Positions 9,001 to 17,400 of a stretch of 64,000 nt of DNA are shown here, in pieces. The stretch is from a virus. Position 1 is the first letter of the stretch, and every line of letters starts with the position of its first letter. Location of the stretch: IMG/VR virus record IMGVR_UViG_3300005613_000060, positions 1 to 64,000 of that record, one strand, 5' to 3'. The notes beneath the pieces are model-generated. The model was not told the DNA's origin. It did no database searches and saw only the letters and a list, made by a program, of their open reading frames with translations. The position numbers were made by a program, and so were the translations under genes.

Positions 9001-11429
9001 AACCCGTGCCACGCCTCATGATAAACATCAACAGAAGAACCTTTACCTATTTTAATTTCTGCTAACTTACCGTCATTATAAACTTTAGAACCGCTGACAA
9101 TAAACTTAGCAAATACATCAGAGTTTACTATTCTTTGTAAAGGGTCAAACTCTATGAACTTAGATAGTGGTGAGTTTTTAAACCACTCTTCAGCTGCTTT
9201 TATTTCTTCTTCAGATACTTTTAAATCTTTACTTTGAGTTCTGAATATTTCAAAGTCATCATTAAGATTATCTTGATCTTCAGCTTTAGCTTGATTTTCT
9301 GTATTATTTTTTTGAGGATCTAAGTAAGGTACTATTTTCTTAAAGAATATTTCAGCTACATCTTCAGGAATAATTGTTTTACCACTAGCTTGAGCTAGTA
9401 AATCCATTGTTTTTTCAGCAATCTCAATATTGTATTGAGAAGCATTATTTATTATTTCTGATTCTAATAGTTTTACTCTTAATAAATAATCATCAGCAGA
9501 TTCTCTCTCCAGTTTATTTAATAAATCTTGTCTAATGCTTGGATTGTCAACATCTTCAATTATCTTATTAGCAAGAACTTCTTCAATAGGTTTAGGAGTA
9601 TTCTTTTCTTTTTCTAAAACCTCCATAAATTTATCTGCTTCTCTTGTTTCTAAGCTAGATAAATCTGATTGTAATTCTAGATTAGGAGAAAATTCTATAT
9701 AACTATTAAAATAGAATTGACCTTTTGTTGTATTTAACTCTAAAGGTAAGCCTGTAATAAAATCTAGATAATTAGCTTCTACAAGTTTACCATCTTGATA
9801 TAAATAAAAAGTATCTCCCCCAATAAGATCTTTTTTGTAATGCATTTTTAAAGGAAAGTAATTTCCGTTAGAACCCTTTGCATTATCTAGCACATTTAAA
9901 ACAGTTTCTTTTCCTGTAACATCAATATTTTTATTATCAATAATTACTGATTTTACTTCACCTGGCTTTTTAGAATCTCTTCTTTCTTGTGAAGTTAAAG
10001 TATTATAGTTAAAATATATTTTACCATCTTTAGAACTAAATTGTGCAATATGCCTTTGTGTTGTACTATCTTCTATTCTAGCTGGTTGTGGAAAAAATTG
10101 TCTATAAAATATGCTTTTTTCTTCTACTGTTAAATTTGGATCAAATAGAACATCTACAACCATAGCATTTATCTCTCTAGTAGAATCTGGTTTTTCCAAT
10201 AAAATCTCTCTATCATTTATAGTAACAACAGTACTTCCTGTTTGAAAACCATTTCTGGGTTTGTCAATAGGCTCTGCAGTTTGTAAAATATCTTCTTGAG
10301 ACATTGAAATTTCTTCAACACTAGTTAAACGAATTCTACTACGATTAGGAGATATAGGCACACCTTCACTAATACCTGTCATGTGAATATTAAACTTATC
10401 ACCTTTTCTAACCTTTTGGGTTAAATCATAAACTTGTTTAAATTCTTTTTGTTGTTGTTTTTCTATTTCTTCTATACCTACTGTAATATCTCTTTCTGCT
10501 AATAAGACAGCAGGTAATACAGATATATCTGTAGCATCAAAGTTATAAGCTGTATACTTATCTTTTTCTTTATCTACTCTTCTTAGTAATTGAAAGACTA
10601 GTTTACCATCTTTTTGATTTGAAACTTTACCTTCAGGGTCAAAGAATACAAAATTGTCATTAGAGTCAACAATTACCAAAGCTACTCTTTGTCCTAAATT
10701 TTTAGAGTCTTTAAACTTTATAGAAGAACCAATCTGGTCTCTAAACTTTTGAGGAAGATTAGGAGCTAATGCAGTATCTTCATATAATTCTTTTAAAGTA
10801 AAAGTTTTTAACTGTAAGTCTTTGCCATCATAAGTAATAAAAGGACTTAAACTGTTAAACTTATTATCTTTTCTTAGTTTTTTTAAAGTGTTGTATATAT
10901 ACTTTTTTTCATCAGAAAGTATTTCAAAATCTGTTCTTTTTTCTCTTTTTTCTAAATCTCCTTCTAGTTCTTGAAAAGTAGTTGCAAAAACAGATCTTGG
11001 TAAATAATCAAGTTCCACTGGACCTACATCCTTACCCTCATTAGAACTATAGTTTTGAACTATATAATCATTTAAGTTTTTAAGCGCAAGTAAGGATCTA
11101 GATGTATCAATATCATCCAGGCTGTTTATAATAGTATTTATACCAGAATCAGTATCTTCAAATTGTTTAATTAATTTTCTTACACCATCTACACTAACTT
11201 CAATGTCAGGATATCTCATTGCAATATTTGTTACCAATCTAGGAATAGGTTGAACAAATTTAGCAGCTGTTTCTTTATCTTTTATATTCTTGATATCACT
11301 AAACAACTTACTCATATAAGCATTAGGGTCAAATGTTTGACCCTTTTTTAAACTTGACATATTCTTGTATACGTCCTTATATAAGTTTTCTATTTGTGTA
11401 GGTGATAAGGCACAAGTAATTTTTCCCAT
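1..11429 (-). CDS. Giant polyvalent virion RNA polymerase protein (partial, C-terminus off window)
   Basis: An open frame of at least 3809 codons starts at an ATG at 11427-11429, 4 nt after the preceding stop, and runs off the left edge. Five motifs spread over the gene fall in one frame. HEAWH at residues 804-808 fits a zincin metallopeptidase. DFDGD at 2384-2388, preceded by a P-x-Q-x3-S...FLP region, is the catalytic metal-binding signature of crAss-phage virion RNA polymerases (phi14:2 gp66 type). SGGQTG at 3400 fits a SLOG/pMoCo-carrier fold. HFGNPF at 3507 resembles DUF4326. A GDN...GGQA stretch from about 3562 resembles DUF7831. YHGTK at 3771 followed by a YF..EDYAKTFG-like stretch fits an ADP-ribosyltransferase of polyvalent proteins. 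In the family, the polymerase is packaged, injected, and transcribes early genes. The polymerase call is strong; the C-terminal modules are recalled similarities. Confidence 0.88.
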   Translation of the reverse strand, partial: MGKITCALSPTQIENLYKDVYKNMSSLKKGQTFDPNAYMSKLFSDIKNIKDKETAAKFVQPIPRLVTNIAMRYPDIEVSVDGVRKLIKQFEDTDSGINTIINSLDDIDTSRSLLALKNLNDYIVQNYSSNEGKDVGPVELDYLPRSVFATTFQELEGDLEKREKRTDFEILSDEKKYIYNTLKKLRKDNKFNSLSPFITYDGKDLQLKTFTLKELYEDTALAPNLPQKFRDQIGSSIKFKDSKNLGQRVALVIVDSNDNFVFFDPEGKVSNQKDGKLVFQLLRRVDKEKDKYTAYNFDATDISVLPAVLLAERDITVGIEEIEKQQQKEFKQVYDLTQKVRKGDKFNIHMTGISEGVPISPNRSRIRLTSVEEISMSQEDILQTAEPIDKPRNGFQTGSTVVTINDREILLEKPDSTREINAMVVDVLFDPNLTVEEKSIFYRQFFPQPARIEDSTTQRHIAQFSSKDGKIYFNYNTLTSQERRDSKKPGEVKSVIIDNKNIDVTGKETVLNVLDNAKGSNGNYFPLKMHYKKDLIGGDTFYLYQDGKLVEANYLDFITGLPLELNTTKGQFYFNSYIEFSPNLELQSDLSSLETREADKFMEVLEKEKNTPKPIEEVLANKIIEDVDNPSIRQDLLNKLERESADDYLLRVKLLESEIINNASQYNIEIAEKTMDLLAQASGKTIIPEDVAEIFFKKIVPYLDPQKNNTENQAKAEDQDNLNDDFEIFRTQSKDLKVSEEEIKAAEEWFKNSPLSKFIEFDPLQRIVNSDVFAKFIVSGSKVYNDGKLAEIKIGKGSSVDVYHEAWHGFSQLFLTKPQKIDLYNEVRNSNPKYKDLSFFEIEEMLAEDFRDYARNQKAKKGSPKRNSIFRKMWNFLKALFGKGVTKSDSFSATQIPAVNEMFNKLYFGTFNNLTPSIDNIMFNELNRGVRGVSKVKDYVLSPTEADAMLNATDSIISEYLDSLVEKTKNKAYVISALRSSNNKAKLYEQVRKTLDAKAKEFRNKLGDISDKSFNQATTVDQLEKISAGFIVKKNEEKLYAFTTSQISDFTKLTPALKKGLRVKGQVYFDINIVADFYYHNDLVNKDGTPVQIMVVADQTDIIDQYDNYLQAGAQNFKDVVIKEKPQLKPLTAEQNNLLNKIKVLETTLANFGDPSNGFVNYHLQNSAYEYLRADDKDSLEGTDYVDENGEEVDITDPESGSDSAEVWDKKVGKTSILDDANPQTKYIFKSLFAVNREGKNELDEYGFKKRADFYNVWNLVTRQIAGIKDPQVMYDKLVESQDLIPELKQLIKYKLPNPADYAKTSSEFDTVTALWQDFSKSELPYLQTTYFAETGEVKIIEASMEAPVIIQRWVNTFKNDLENPFVQRTSDNVNLLNVNELVNKYKNDSGSIDKDGNKIFGFLRGLGLYLDDTIAIKEDLETNFKEYGIAYIFDIAKKAAIIERGERVYNVKQNEFLENFKKNPLTTINSKIEKGVLEKDKEVNQSNNIKKLAELHANKGFEALSFGVPNAAGDTVFPHIADNEITRIGYELDNAKTLSDMYLNVRHMEFLNPSKNSFTENSQIIKSLFDFTSDSRKRLTKRSFQLFMNSGTQIVNSDGTKEGVNTTDLDQYGYFLQNIHSLLGAGVAENPRHASKKSSYGARVKGGLKRYDISVVGDDHLYVPTNTFNGSKGVKYAFDHILLGYIETEFQRIKMFKSDPKYKNYLGFNKKVKFDGKEYLAGELFTAFDNVLTDTTKKKLYGLIEQGIDNLTDYVTNQDTNLYNDLFNEVTGYFKEETTRNRDFLRNNEYIAPALLEKTKLEGKDAINAVMKSYTYNSWIHNFEMIHLFYGSLAQFNHAKEEFHKRNTGASSGGPKFRTDIAARKFINEVFNVKAEEGAPVNTYSESIGEKIFKYSGVFNTAILRDVKIDSIYLKNIKESLEELYTQQFKDAGVKDYKDKVAKKVEKDIKKYSNMEEGDGAGYITFDVYRTLKKLENDWSDDQETFYKKIVRKEKYNTEDVKHFFPPYKLQNFGPLANEGMTALAMHKFSLFPLIPDAIEGSDLQNLHDQMIRKDIQYVTFGTGSKGTTITSDGSRDQIYNDDADNGKTYKSFNEDIKFTKNRVYVEYLKKASPVNRKYKNQTSYPTQVRGLILDGAFTEGMPKTKNYEEKVAQYKKAIDDSSDVLRLELLEEIGYKYDPISNSYFGNPSQFLDLIKRELEDRDLPNHLLDVIGVTPKGNLISDLSIHIKADIIEKTLVSIIEKRLIKQKVKGEPLLQMPVSMFGNKWSVDTKDGTNGLPFYQKSKGRTKAMKVALALQGDFVNLLNLEYKGKAIGNIETLNQAIKDETWVEENRESITIAGPRIPVQEHNSMEVAEIYHFLPESFGNQVVVPSELVAKAGSDFDGDKLFFTYPHLDKSGKVIKSALSLKELEERYDKAKDKKEKKEIRNQIQIKKKALENETLKATADLLLLPENYALLVKPNDTYLLQDIVEDVKDYQKGYNRFENRQKVPTSKNISPTRVLEALYNVNNLKVNMTGKDGLGIVALENKQHPIKKSIGAAMPKEVEDVVYENGVKAKGNVKRELNIRLKHKRNKDGRISLSSELNTSGTKIGDLHSHLMNGLVDVEKDPWVFYVRANLESLNTLNYLIEAGVDERAAVYFLSQPLIQEYVEEKQKIKSPWRKIITGDQSEKEWMAAGNILKGYLSENEYSRLESEANLQRFKDAIKQLPEIIVDGKKIKTDTIKNIDAFIGDVQDFSFIDPSNKFKYSYQKDRLTGPTLLPYAEIVANSMTEELYTNEALLKNLSENKKNKNLAYFLHLLLLENDTRGYSEAKKLFNPDTKLSKTSFQSSKRKANLKNIKKEIGVPSDLVDAYQNNSILSSFYKNDISTELIKPLFTLRLNDTFIDYLTYITYAQRVNIKNKFGAGVEGQERFTSALSNAVVNYIYQNTMSHITDGNGNIITRPTEYGGYEVKENKKLEVPAKVIDNVLYVNYDILNEDYNEGLYLKQSSSDKSYKSRGLMSFNSKEYFKNPVVFVKYHLEKAKQEANNSLEKAKKDKDFLNFKSMLKLTDDVDVKAYEAYLTEKALIYSFNPYVMLKGEKLAYSEKILEVIKDNPELKEQFPVLQKLQIAEAPSRRKYKILTLSNKRELNREISDSYEQNIRQLADPTVKKVSNPVENQRISEWFSLFNRAMVYQHGVGYSANSINDIVNQSETNEIIRNESNFFIAEKLEAQNGLVLNSVFNTLMSPDYIKNYIEANPKQYNNPEAALPVTPEVIEEPTQSSTQQQGVAAEINFEENQTGGYPARTRINASADATIHLAINFETPGEKLTKKSVNEQGKTYIALNASTLNVTPERVNKLVDILNSKNIKTLNIAGNGIYDMKQYTQEQVDEFTYQLLNAALNSPNLKIKITGIRSGGQTGFDEAGAKAGMRLGIPTTVLAPKDWEFRTNSGNVKNEQAFKARFATTQQQAPTTTTQPTQSSTSVKPTIDLSREWSGDLKTRPVYSAEGVNTMRTESAKPNEHFGNPFSEAGYGGTIKVPSIGAAVVAYKNWLTTNLEIVDRYTDADVKANPNKIYGFGDNTQRAGTGGQAQIRNNPNAIGIATKLAPSNAESAFMTDKDLTKNKAVIDEDIAKIKATGKDVVFPKDGLGTGLAKLKEKAPQTYQYLKQRLLEEFGFNNDTGMQLKSQQRAWILDQINQGKLDGATLLYAGKLAARGQGMHPTALAEVVEELRSKSTQPTQSSTSVKEGVLELFESNPELANIGTPEQYSQYLDTIFPDSKVKDIVYHGTKRSEKTFEKRIPSESYGSNAIYFANEDYAKTFGNL
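237..1645 (-). repeat. Duplicated linker sequence between C-terminal modules of the giant protein
   Basis: A 35-nt sequence at 237-271 recurs exactly at 1020-1054, and a 19-nt core of it recurs at 1627-1645. It encodes the linker TQPTQSSTSVK. The copies lie between predicted globular modules: before the ADP-ribosyltransferase-like end, before the DUF4326-like part, and before the SLOG-like part. They look like flexible linkers spread by module duplication or shuffling. Confidence 0.85.
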
Positions 11430-11433
11430 AACA

Positions 11434-14400
11434 TTAACAATCTAAATCTTCTAAAATATTATTTCTGGTATTATCTTCTGTTAGCTCAGTAAGATCTACA
11501 TCTGTAGCTTTAAAATCAGTAGTATCTAAGAAGTTATCAACTTCATCTTTTGTCTGATCAATGCTTTGTTTATCCTGAGCATCCAATTTCTGTACTTTTT
11601 GTTCTGCTTTTTTACCCATGTTAGTTTTAAATGTTGCAAAAGAATTAAGTTCTTGAATAGTCAAAGATAAGGTTTCTCCTTCACTATTTTGTAATTTTAC
11701 ATTGTTTTTATTTGTTTCAATAACTTTAACAGTTTCACCAACACCTGCAAACAATTCATTTCCTTTTGTAATAATTTTTTGAACTATAAATTCATTACCT
11801 TTATTAACGTTTGTATCATCAGCTTTTACTACTTCTTCTACTTTTGATTTTTGTAGTTTGTAAGCTTCTCTTAATTCATTAACTTGTTCAGGACTAAACT
11901 CATCTATATTTTCTTTTATTTCTTGAGACAAAGTTTCTAAATCACCTAATTTAGTAACGGCTTGTATCTTAGATATATAGTCATTAAATCTTTTTGTAGT
12001 TTCTTCAGCAGTTGGTTTTAAAGTAGGCTTAAAGCTAAGAGTACCTTTTACTTCTTCTTCAAATTGTTCTTCTTCAGTGACAGGAGTAGTAGGAGCTTTT
12101 GCAGGAGCTTTAGTAACTTTTTCTTTTACTTGTTTTTCTTTTCTGCTAGAAGTTTCTGCATCTCGTTTAGGGCTTCCTTCCTCTGTTGGGGTTTCAACTT
12201 CAGAAGCTGCGCTCTCTGCTGAATATTTAAATGTTGGAAGAGTTTCTCCTGCTTTATAGGCTGTTTCATAATCTATTAAATAATTAAGGTCTTTTTCTAA
12301 TTGTTCTTGTACTGCTTCTATATAAGCTATAGTCAAGTTGTTTTTCATTCTTAAAGCACTATCTTTCTTAATTCTAGATGCTTCATTATAAACATTGTAA
12401 AGATAATCAATAGCTTCTCTTAAAGCAAAAATATCTACAGGTAAACCTTCCATGGCTCTGTTGATTACTCTGAAGTTAGAATCGCTCATTCCTTCAAATA
12501 AATCATAAGTAGGTATACCATACTTTTCTATTCTGCTATTTATTATCTCATCAATTTCATTTTTAGAACTTTCTATTTCCTTAACTACTTCTGAATCAAA
12601 GCTTAAACTTGATTGTTCACCTGGTTCAGATACTTTTTCATCAGCTACAACTTCACCATACTTTTCTATCATGCTATTAGCAAAATTAGAAAGCTCTGTT
12701 TCATCTAATGTAGTTCTTACAAAATCTATTTCTTCATCAGTCATTAACTTAATAACAGGTTCTTCTAAACCTATTCTATTAAGTTTATTCATCATGGCAT
12801 CTGAAAGTTGTTTTCCAACTTGCATTGTAGGTTGAGCCTGCGGTGTTGGTTGACCAGGTTTTTCTTTTAAAGGAATTATTGTCTCAACAAGTTCTTGTAC
12901 TGTTTGTCCTTTTAATGGTCCATCTTTATGAAAAGAATCAGTTACATTAAGTTTAATTCTATTAGTACCTGGAATAAGTAAACCACTATATTTAGGCAAA
13001 GTACCTTTAGTAATCTTACCATCTTTAACTACATCGTTAACTTCAATAGGAAAAACAGATATACTAGAGACCATACCTGTCATGTTATATAACAAGTTTC
13101 TATATGCCGCTTGTTGTAAAGTATAAGCTTCTCTGCTAGGATGAGTACTAAACTTACTCCATTTGTCTTTCTTACCGGTTTTAATATCAATAATAAAAAC
13201 TTTACCTGTTCTATCTACAGCAACTAAGTCAGCTGTTCCAGCAACTTTAGCTTCTTTATCATAAAGTATAAGTTCATCAGAAATTATTACTAAACCATTA
13301 TCTTTTACTTGTTTAACAATATTAGTAATAGAACCTTCTTCACCAAATAACTCTTCATAAGCTTCTTCAGTTATTTTTTTAGGATCAAATTTAACCTCAC
13401 CACCTGCAAAAATAGTTCTTACAGCAAAATCAATATAATCACCAGCATCTGTAGTTTCTTTATTTTGAAACTCGTTAATGGCTACTTCTAGTATTTCAAC
13501 TGTAAGATTATCTTTTCTTTTATTTAAATATGTTTCTAAACCAACAAAAGAAGCTTCAGAAAAACCTTGAGGTCTCTTCTTTTTAAATTGAGAAACCATG
13601 TTTGCTATTTCTTCTCCTGTAGCTTTATTATTTTTTACAGTATCATTATATATACTTATAGCATCTGCCATAAATTTATAATCATACTTTTCATATTTTA
13701 TGTCTTTAGTTGCATTGGTAACTCTTTGTAATAGAACATCGTCTATCATATAAGATCCTAAACCTGTTTCTTTAGGAGTCTTTATTTCTTCTTTTTGTTT
13801 AGCTAATAAAGCCTCAAGTATACTTACTGTCTTCTTTTGCTCAGGAGTCATTTGAGAAAGATCAAGATTTTTTAAGTAAGCATCTATAGAATTTATAGTA
13901 GATTGCATTCTATTTATTTCTACTATATCTTCATTAGTTTTATCTTTCTTTTCTTCTGCAACTTTTAATTTACCAGCAAGAGTTCTTTTCATTTTTATAA
14001 GCTCTGCTTCTGTAAAGTCACTAGCTTTTTTTGTTTCTCCTTTTACAATAAGTTCTGGATCATATGTAGGATCGCTTACTGCATTCTTTAACTCTTGTTG
14101 TGCATTATAATCATTTATAAGATCAGCAGCTACACGATTAGTTTTAATAAATGAAGTTAATTGCTCATCAGTAGGTTCTTGATCTGCAGGTAACCCTAAT
14201 CTTATTTGTTCATTTAAGTAAGCATCTTGTATAGCTACTGCAAGCTCTGTAGGCATGTCTGAAATAGGAGTATCTTTAGTAATTGTTTTTACTATTCCTG
14301 CTTTCTTTTCTTCAGCTTTTGCTTCAGCTTTTAGTTTAGAAATTCTTTCCGCATATTCTTTAGTTATCTCTTCTGCTTTTACAGGATCGGGTACAAAATC

Positions 14401-17400
14401 TTTAACATAAGTTTGACCAGATTTAAACTTTTCTTTACTCTTCATATCAAAGAGTTCCCCGTTCTCATCATCATACCTTAAGTTACCTTCCTTATCCTTA
14501 TATAAAGTAATAACTTCATCACCATCTTTTCTCTCTATTGTAAGCTCAATATATTGTTCAGGAAAAGATTTTTGATCAACACGGTTAATATTAAAAGTTT
14601 TAGCTAAACGTTTAGGTTCTATCTGATCTTTATCTATTCTTTTTTCTACTTTATCTAAAGCATTAATTTCTGCATCTCTTTGTTTAATAAGTGCATCAAT
14701 TTTATCTTGATATACTTTATCAACAACATCTTCCTTTTTACTTCTTACAAGTTGAGCTCTATAGAATATTACAGCATAATCATTATACTGATGATGACCT
14801 TCACGTATTACAGCTTTTTTAGTATCATCATAAAACTCTACAGGTATCTCACCATTGTTTTTCCAATTTTCAAATTGGTCTATACTTACATATATATTTT
14901 GAGAAGCTAACCAGTTTAATATTTCATTATCTTCTACATCTTCAAATCCTTTACGGACCATCTCTGTATAGTAAGATCTTCTATTTTCATAGAGAGCCTT
15001 CATCCATTCCATGTTTCTTTCAACATGTTCCATGTACTCATTAGGGTCATGTAATATATTTATACCCTCTGCCAGGTCTCTGGACTCTTTACTTAATTCA
15101 AAATATTTAGAAAAGTTTTTAAAAGCTTTATCTAAGTTTTCATCAAATGTATATGTACCTGATTTATCAGCTAACATTTGTATATAAGACTTAAAAGCTT
15201 TTTCAAGCTCAATAGACGCAGGACTTATAAAACTTTTATTCATTTTATAAATTTCTTCTGCTGCTTCTTCAAGTTCTTCTTCTGTATATTCTGTTTCTGT
15301 TAAACCAAGTTGAATTTTTATCTGAGCTTTAACTTCACTTTTATTTTTCTTAACATTTTTAAATGAAGCTATGGCTGATTGCAAATCTCTTAAAGCTGTA
15401 ATTTGCTTTTTCTTAAACTCATAATCTTTTTTGTCAGGTATTTTATCTAATCCTTCTAATGATTCTACCTCAGTTTCTAATATATTAATTTGATTAAGTA
15501 GAAGATTATCTTCAAATAAAACTCTTACATCCTGAGCATTTAAATCTTTTATTTCAGGAATAGATGTTACACTATCAATAATGTTAATCATCTCTTTTCT
15601 TGTATTCTCAAAAGCTTGATTAAAGAATACATAGTTTCTTCTTGCTATTTTCCAAGCATTTTCTAAAAGTATTGACTTCTCATACTCTGAAGAATCTTTA
15701 TCATAAGAAGAAGTTTTAGTAAAATCAATAGGATCTGGGAATCTTTCCTTAGCTTCTTTCCATTTACTCTCTATACTTTTAGCATTATCAATTGCTGTTT
15801 CAATTTTTTGTAAATAGTTAGCTCCCTCACCGGGTTCTAAATTCATAGCTTCTTCAAACTCTTCTTGTGTCAAATCTTTATAAGCATTCATTTGCTCATA
15901 ATAGATATCCATAGTATCATGTTCTAAAGCTGTAGTAACTCCATCAACAAAAGCATTTTCTTTAAGTATTGATTCTGTTTCTTCACTAGTTTGCTTTTTA
16001 ATCTCATTACTGATAGTTGCTTGAGAACCATAGTTAAATATTCTAGACTCCCAAAAGTCTTTTATGTCTACAGCATTCATTCTATCAGCAAGTCTATTAC
16101 CATAGTTTGCTTTAGCATCTTTATACTTTTGATATGCCGCTGGATCAGAAAATCTTTTATAAGCCATAGAACCTAAAACAGGAGCTCTATTTAAGGGACC
16201 CGCAAAAGCACCCATAACAAAACCAGATGCAAAAGTTTCAAAACCTTGTTTAGTAAACTGTGACTCTATACCTTCCATTGCCATAGCTTTAGCAAATTCT
16301 GAAGTAGCCAAAGCAGGGTTTTTAAAACTTTCTATATAATACTTTTCGGTACCCATAGCAATTGCTTCTTGAGCATTTTCTTGTAAACCTTCTAATACAT
16401 TAGCTTTAAAATAAGTTATTGCACCAACTGCAGATTTTTTTAATGGCTGTTTAGCAAAATTCTTTATGGTGTTTTTAAGATTGTTTTGAACATACTCTGC
16501 TGTAGGTACTTTTAATGTTTTCTTACCTACAGTTTTTTTAGTATATGTTTTTATAAGCTTACCTGTTTTAAGATCAAGTACCTCTTTCATCTTATTACCA
16601 AATAGACGATTAAGGCCACCTTTTCCTCCAAAAACATTATCAAATACTAATTTATTACTACCAAGAATTATAGGCATGTTAAATGTTAAAGCTGCAATAC
16701 CTGCATCTTTTGCTTTTAATCTGAATTCTTTTTGTTTATCATTATCTGGAGCAAAACCATTTTCTTTATAGAAATCATTATATAGTTCTCTGTATACAGA
16801 GTTTTCTACCATACCACCTTCTAATCTTGATTCTGATAGTGCTGCATTAACAGTAACTATATCTTGATAAAAAGAACCGAACATTTGTTTACCTTTAGCA
16901 AGACCTGTCAAGTTCTTAGAATTTTTAGCAATATCAAAAAAAGTTTCTGTAGTATTACTTAAAGGATTAATAAATTTACCTAAAGGACTATTAAAAGTTT
17001 TTTCAGCTTTAGTAAAATTATAAAATTTTCTTGCATTATCTGCACTCTTAAGTGACTGTAAGCTTTTTCTAAACTGATTTGCTGTAGTTGCATTTTTAAG
17101 TTTAGATAATCCAGATAAACCTTGACCAAGCATTTTAACTTTATTACCTAACAAAGCTCCTTCAGCTACTAAAGAACTACCTCCGGTAGGTGCCGTAAGT
17201 AAAGCTGCAGCACCCATCTCTAATATAGACTCTACAACAATTCCTGCGGTATAACCAAAGTTCATAAAAGCATTAGACATGAAAGAACCAAAACCTTCTT
17301 TACTTGATTGACCAATAGCTGCGGCTCTTTCATATATTTCTGCATCATCTGTATCTGAACCAAAGTCTCCTTGTAAAGCTTTATATAAACTTTTAGGACC

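Noticed and set aside
150-11429. Frameshift or assembly break dividing the giant gene
   Set aside because: Motif codons at 9020, 4280, 1232, 911, 740 and 119 all fall in the same frame as the ATG at 11429, so no net frame change occurs.
12077-12259. Plus-strand ORFs of 60-96 codons scattered through the window
   Set aside because: All lie opposite long, well-supported minus-strand genes, have low-complexity translations and no leaders of their own.
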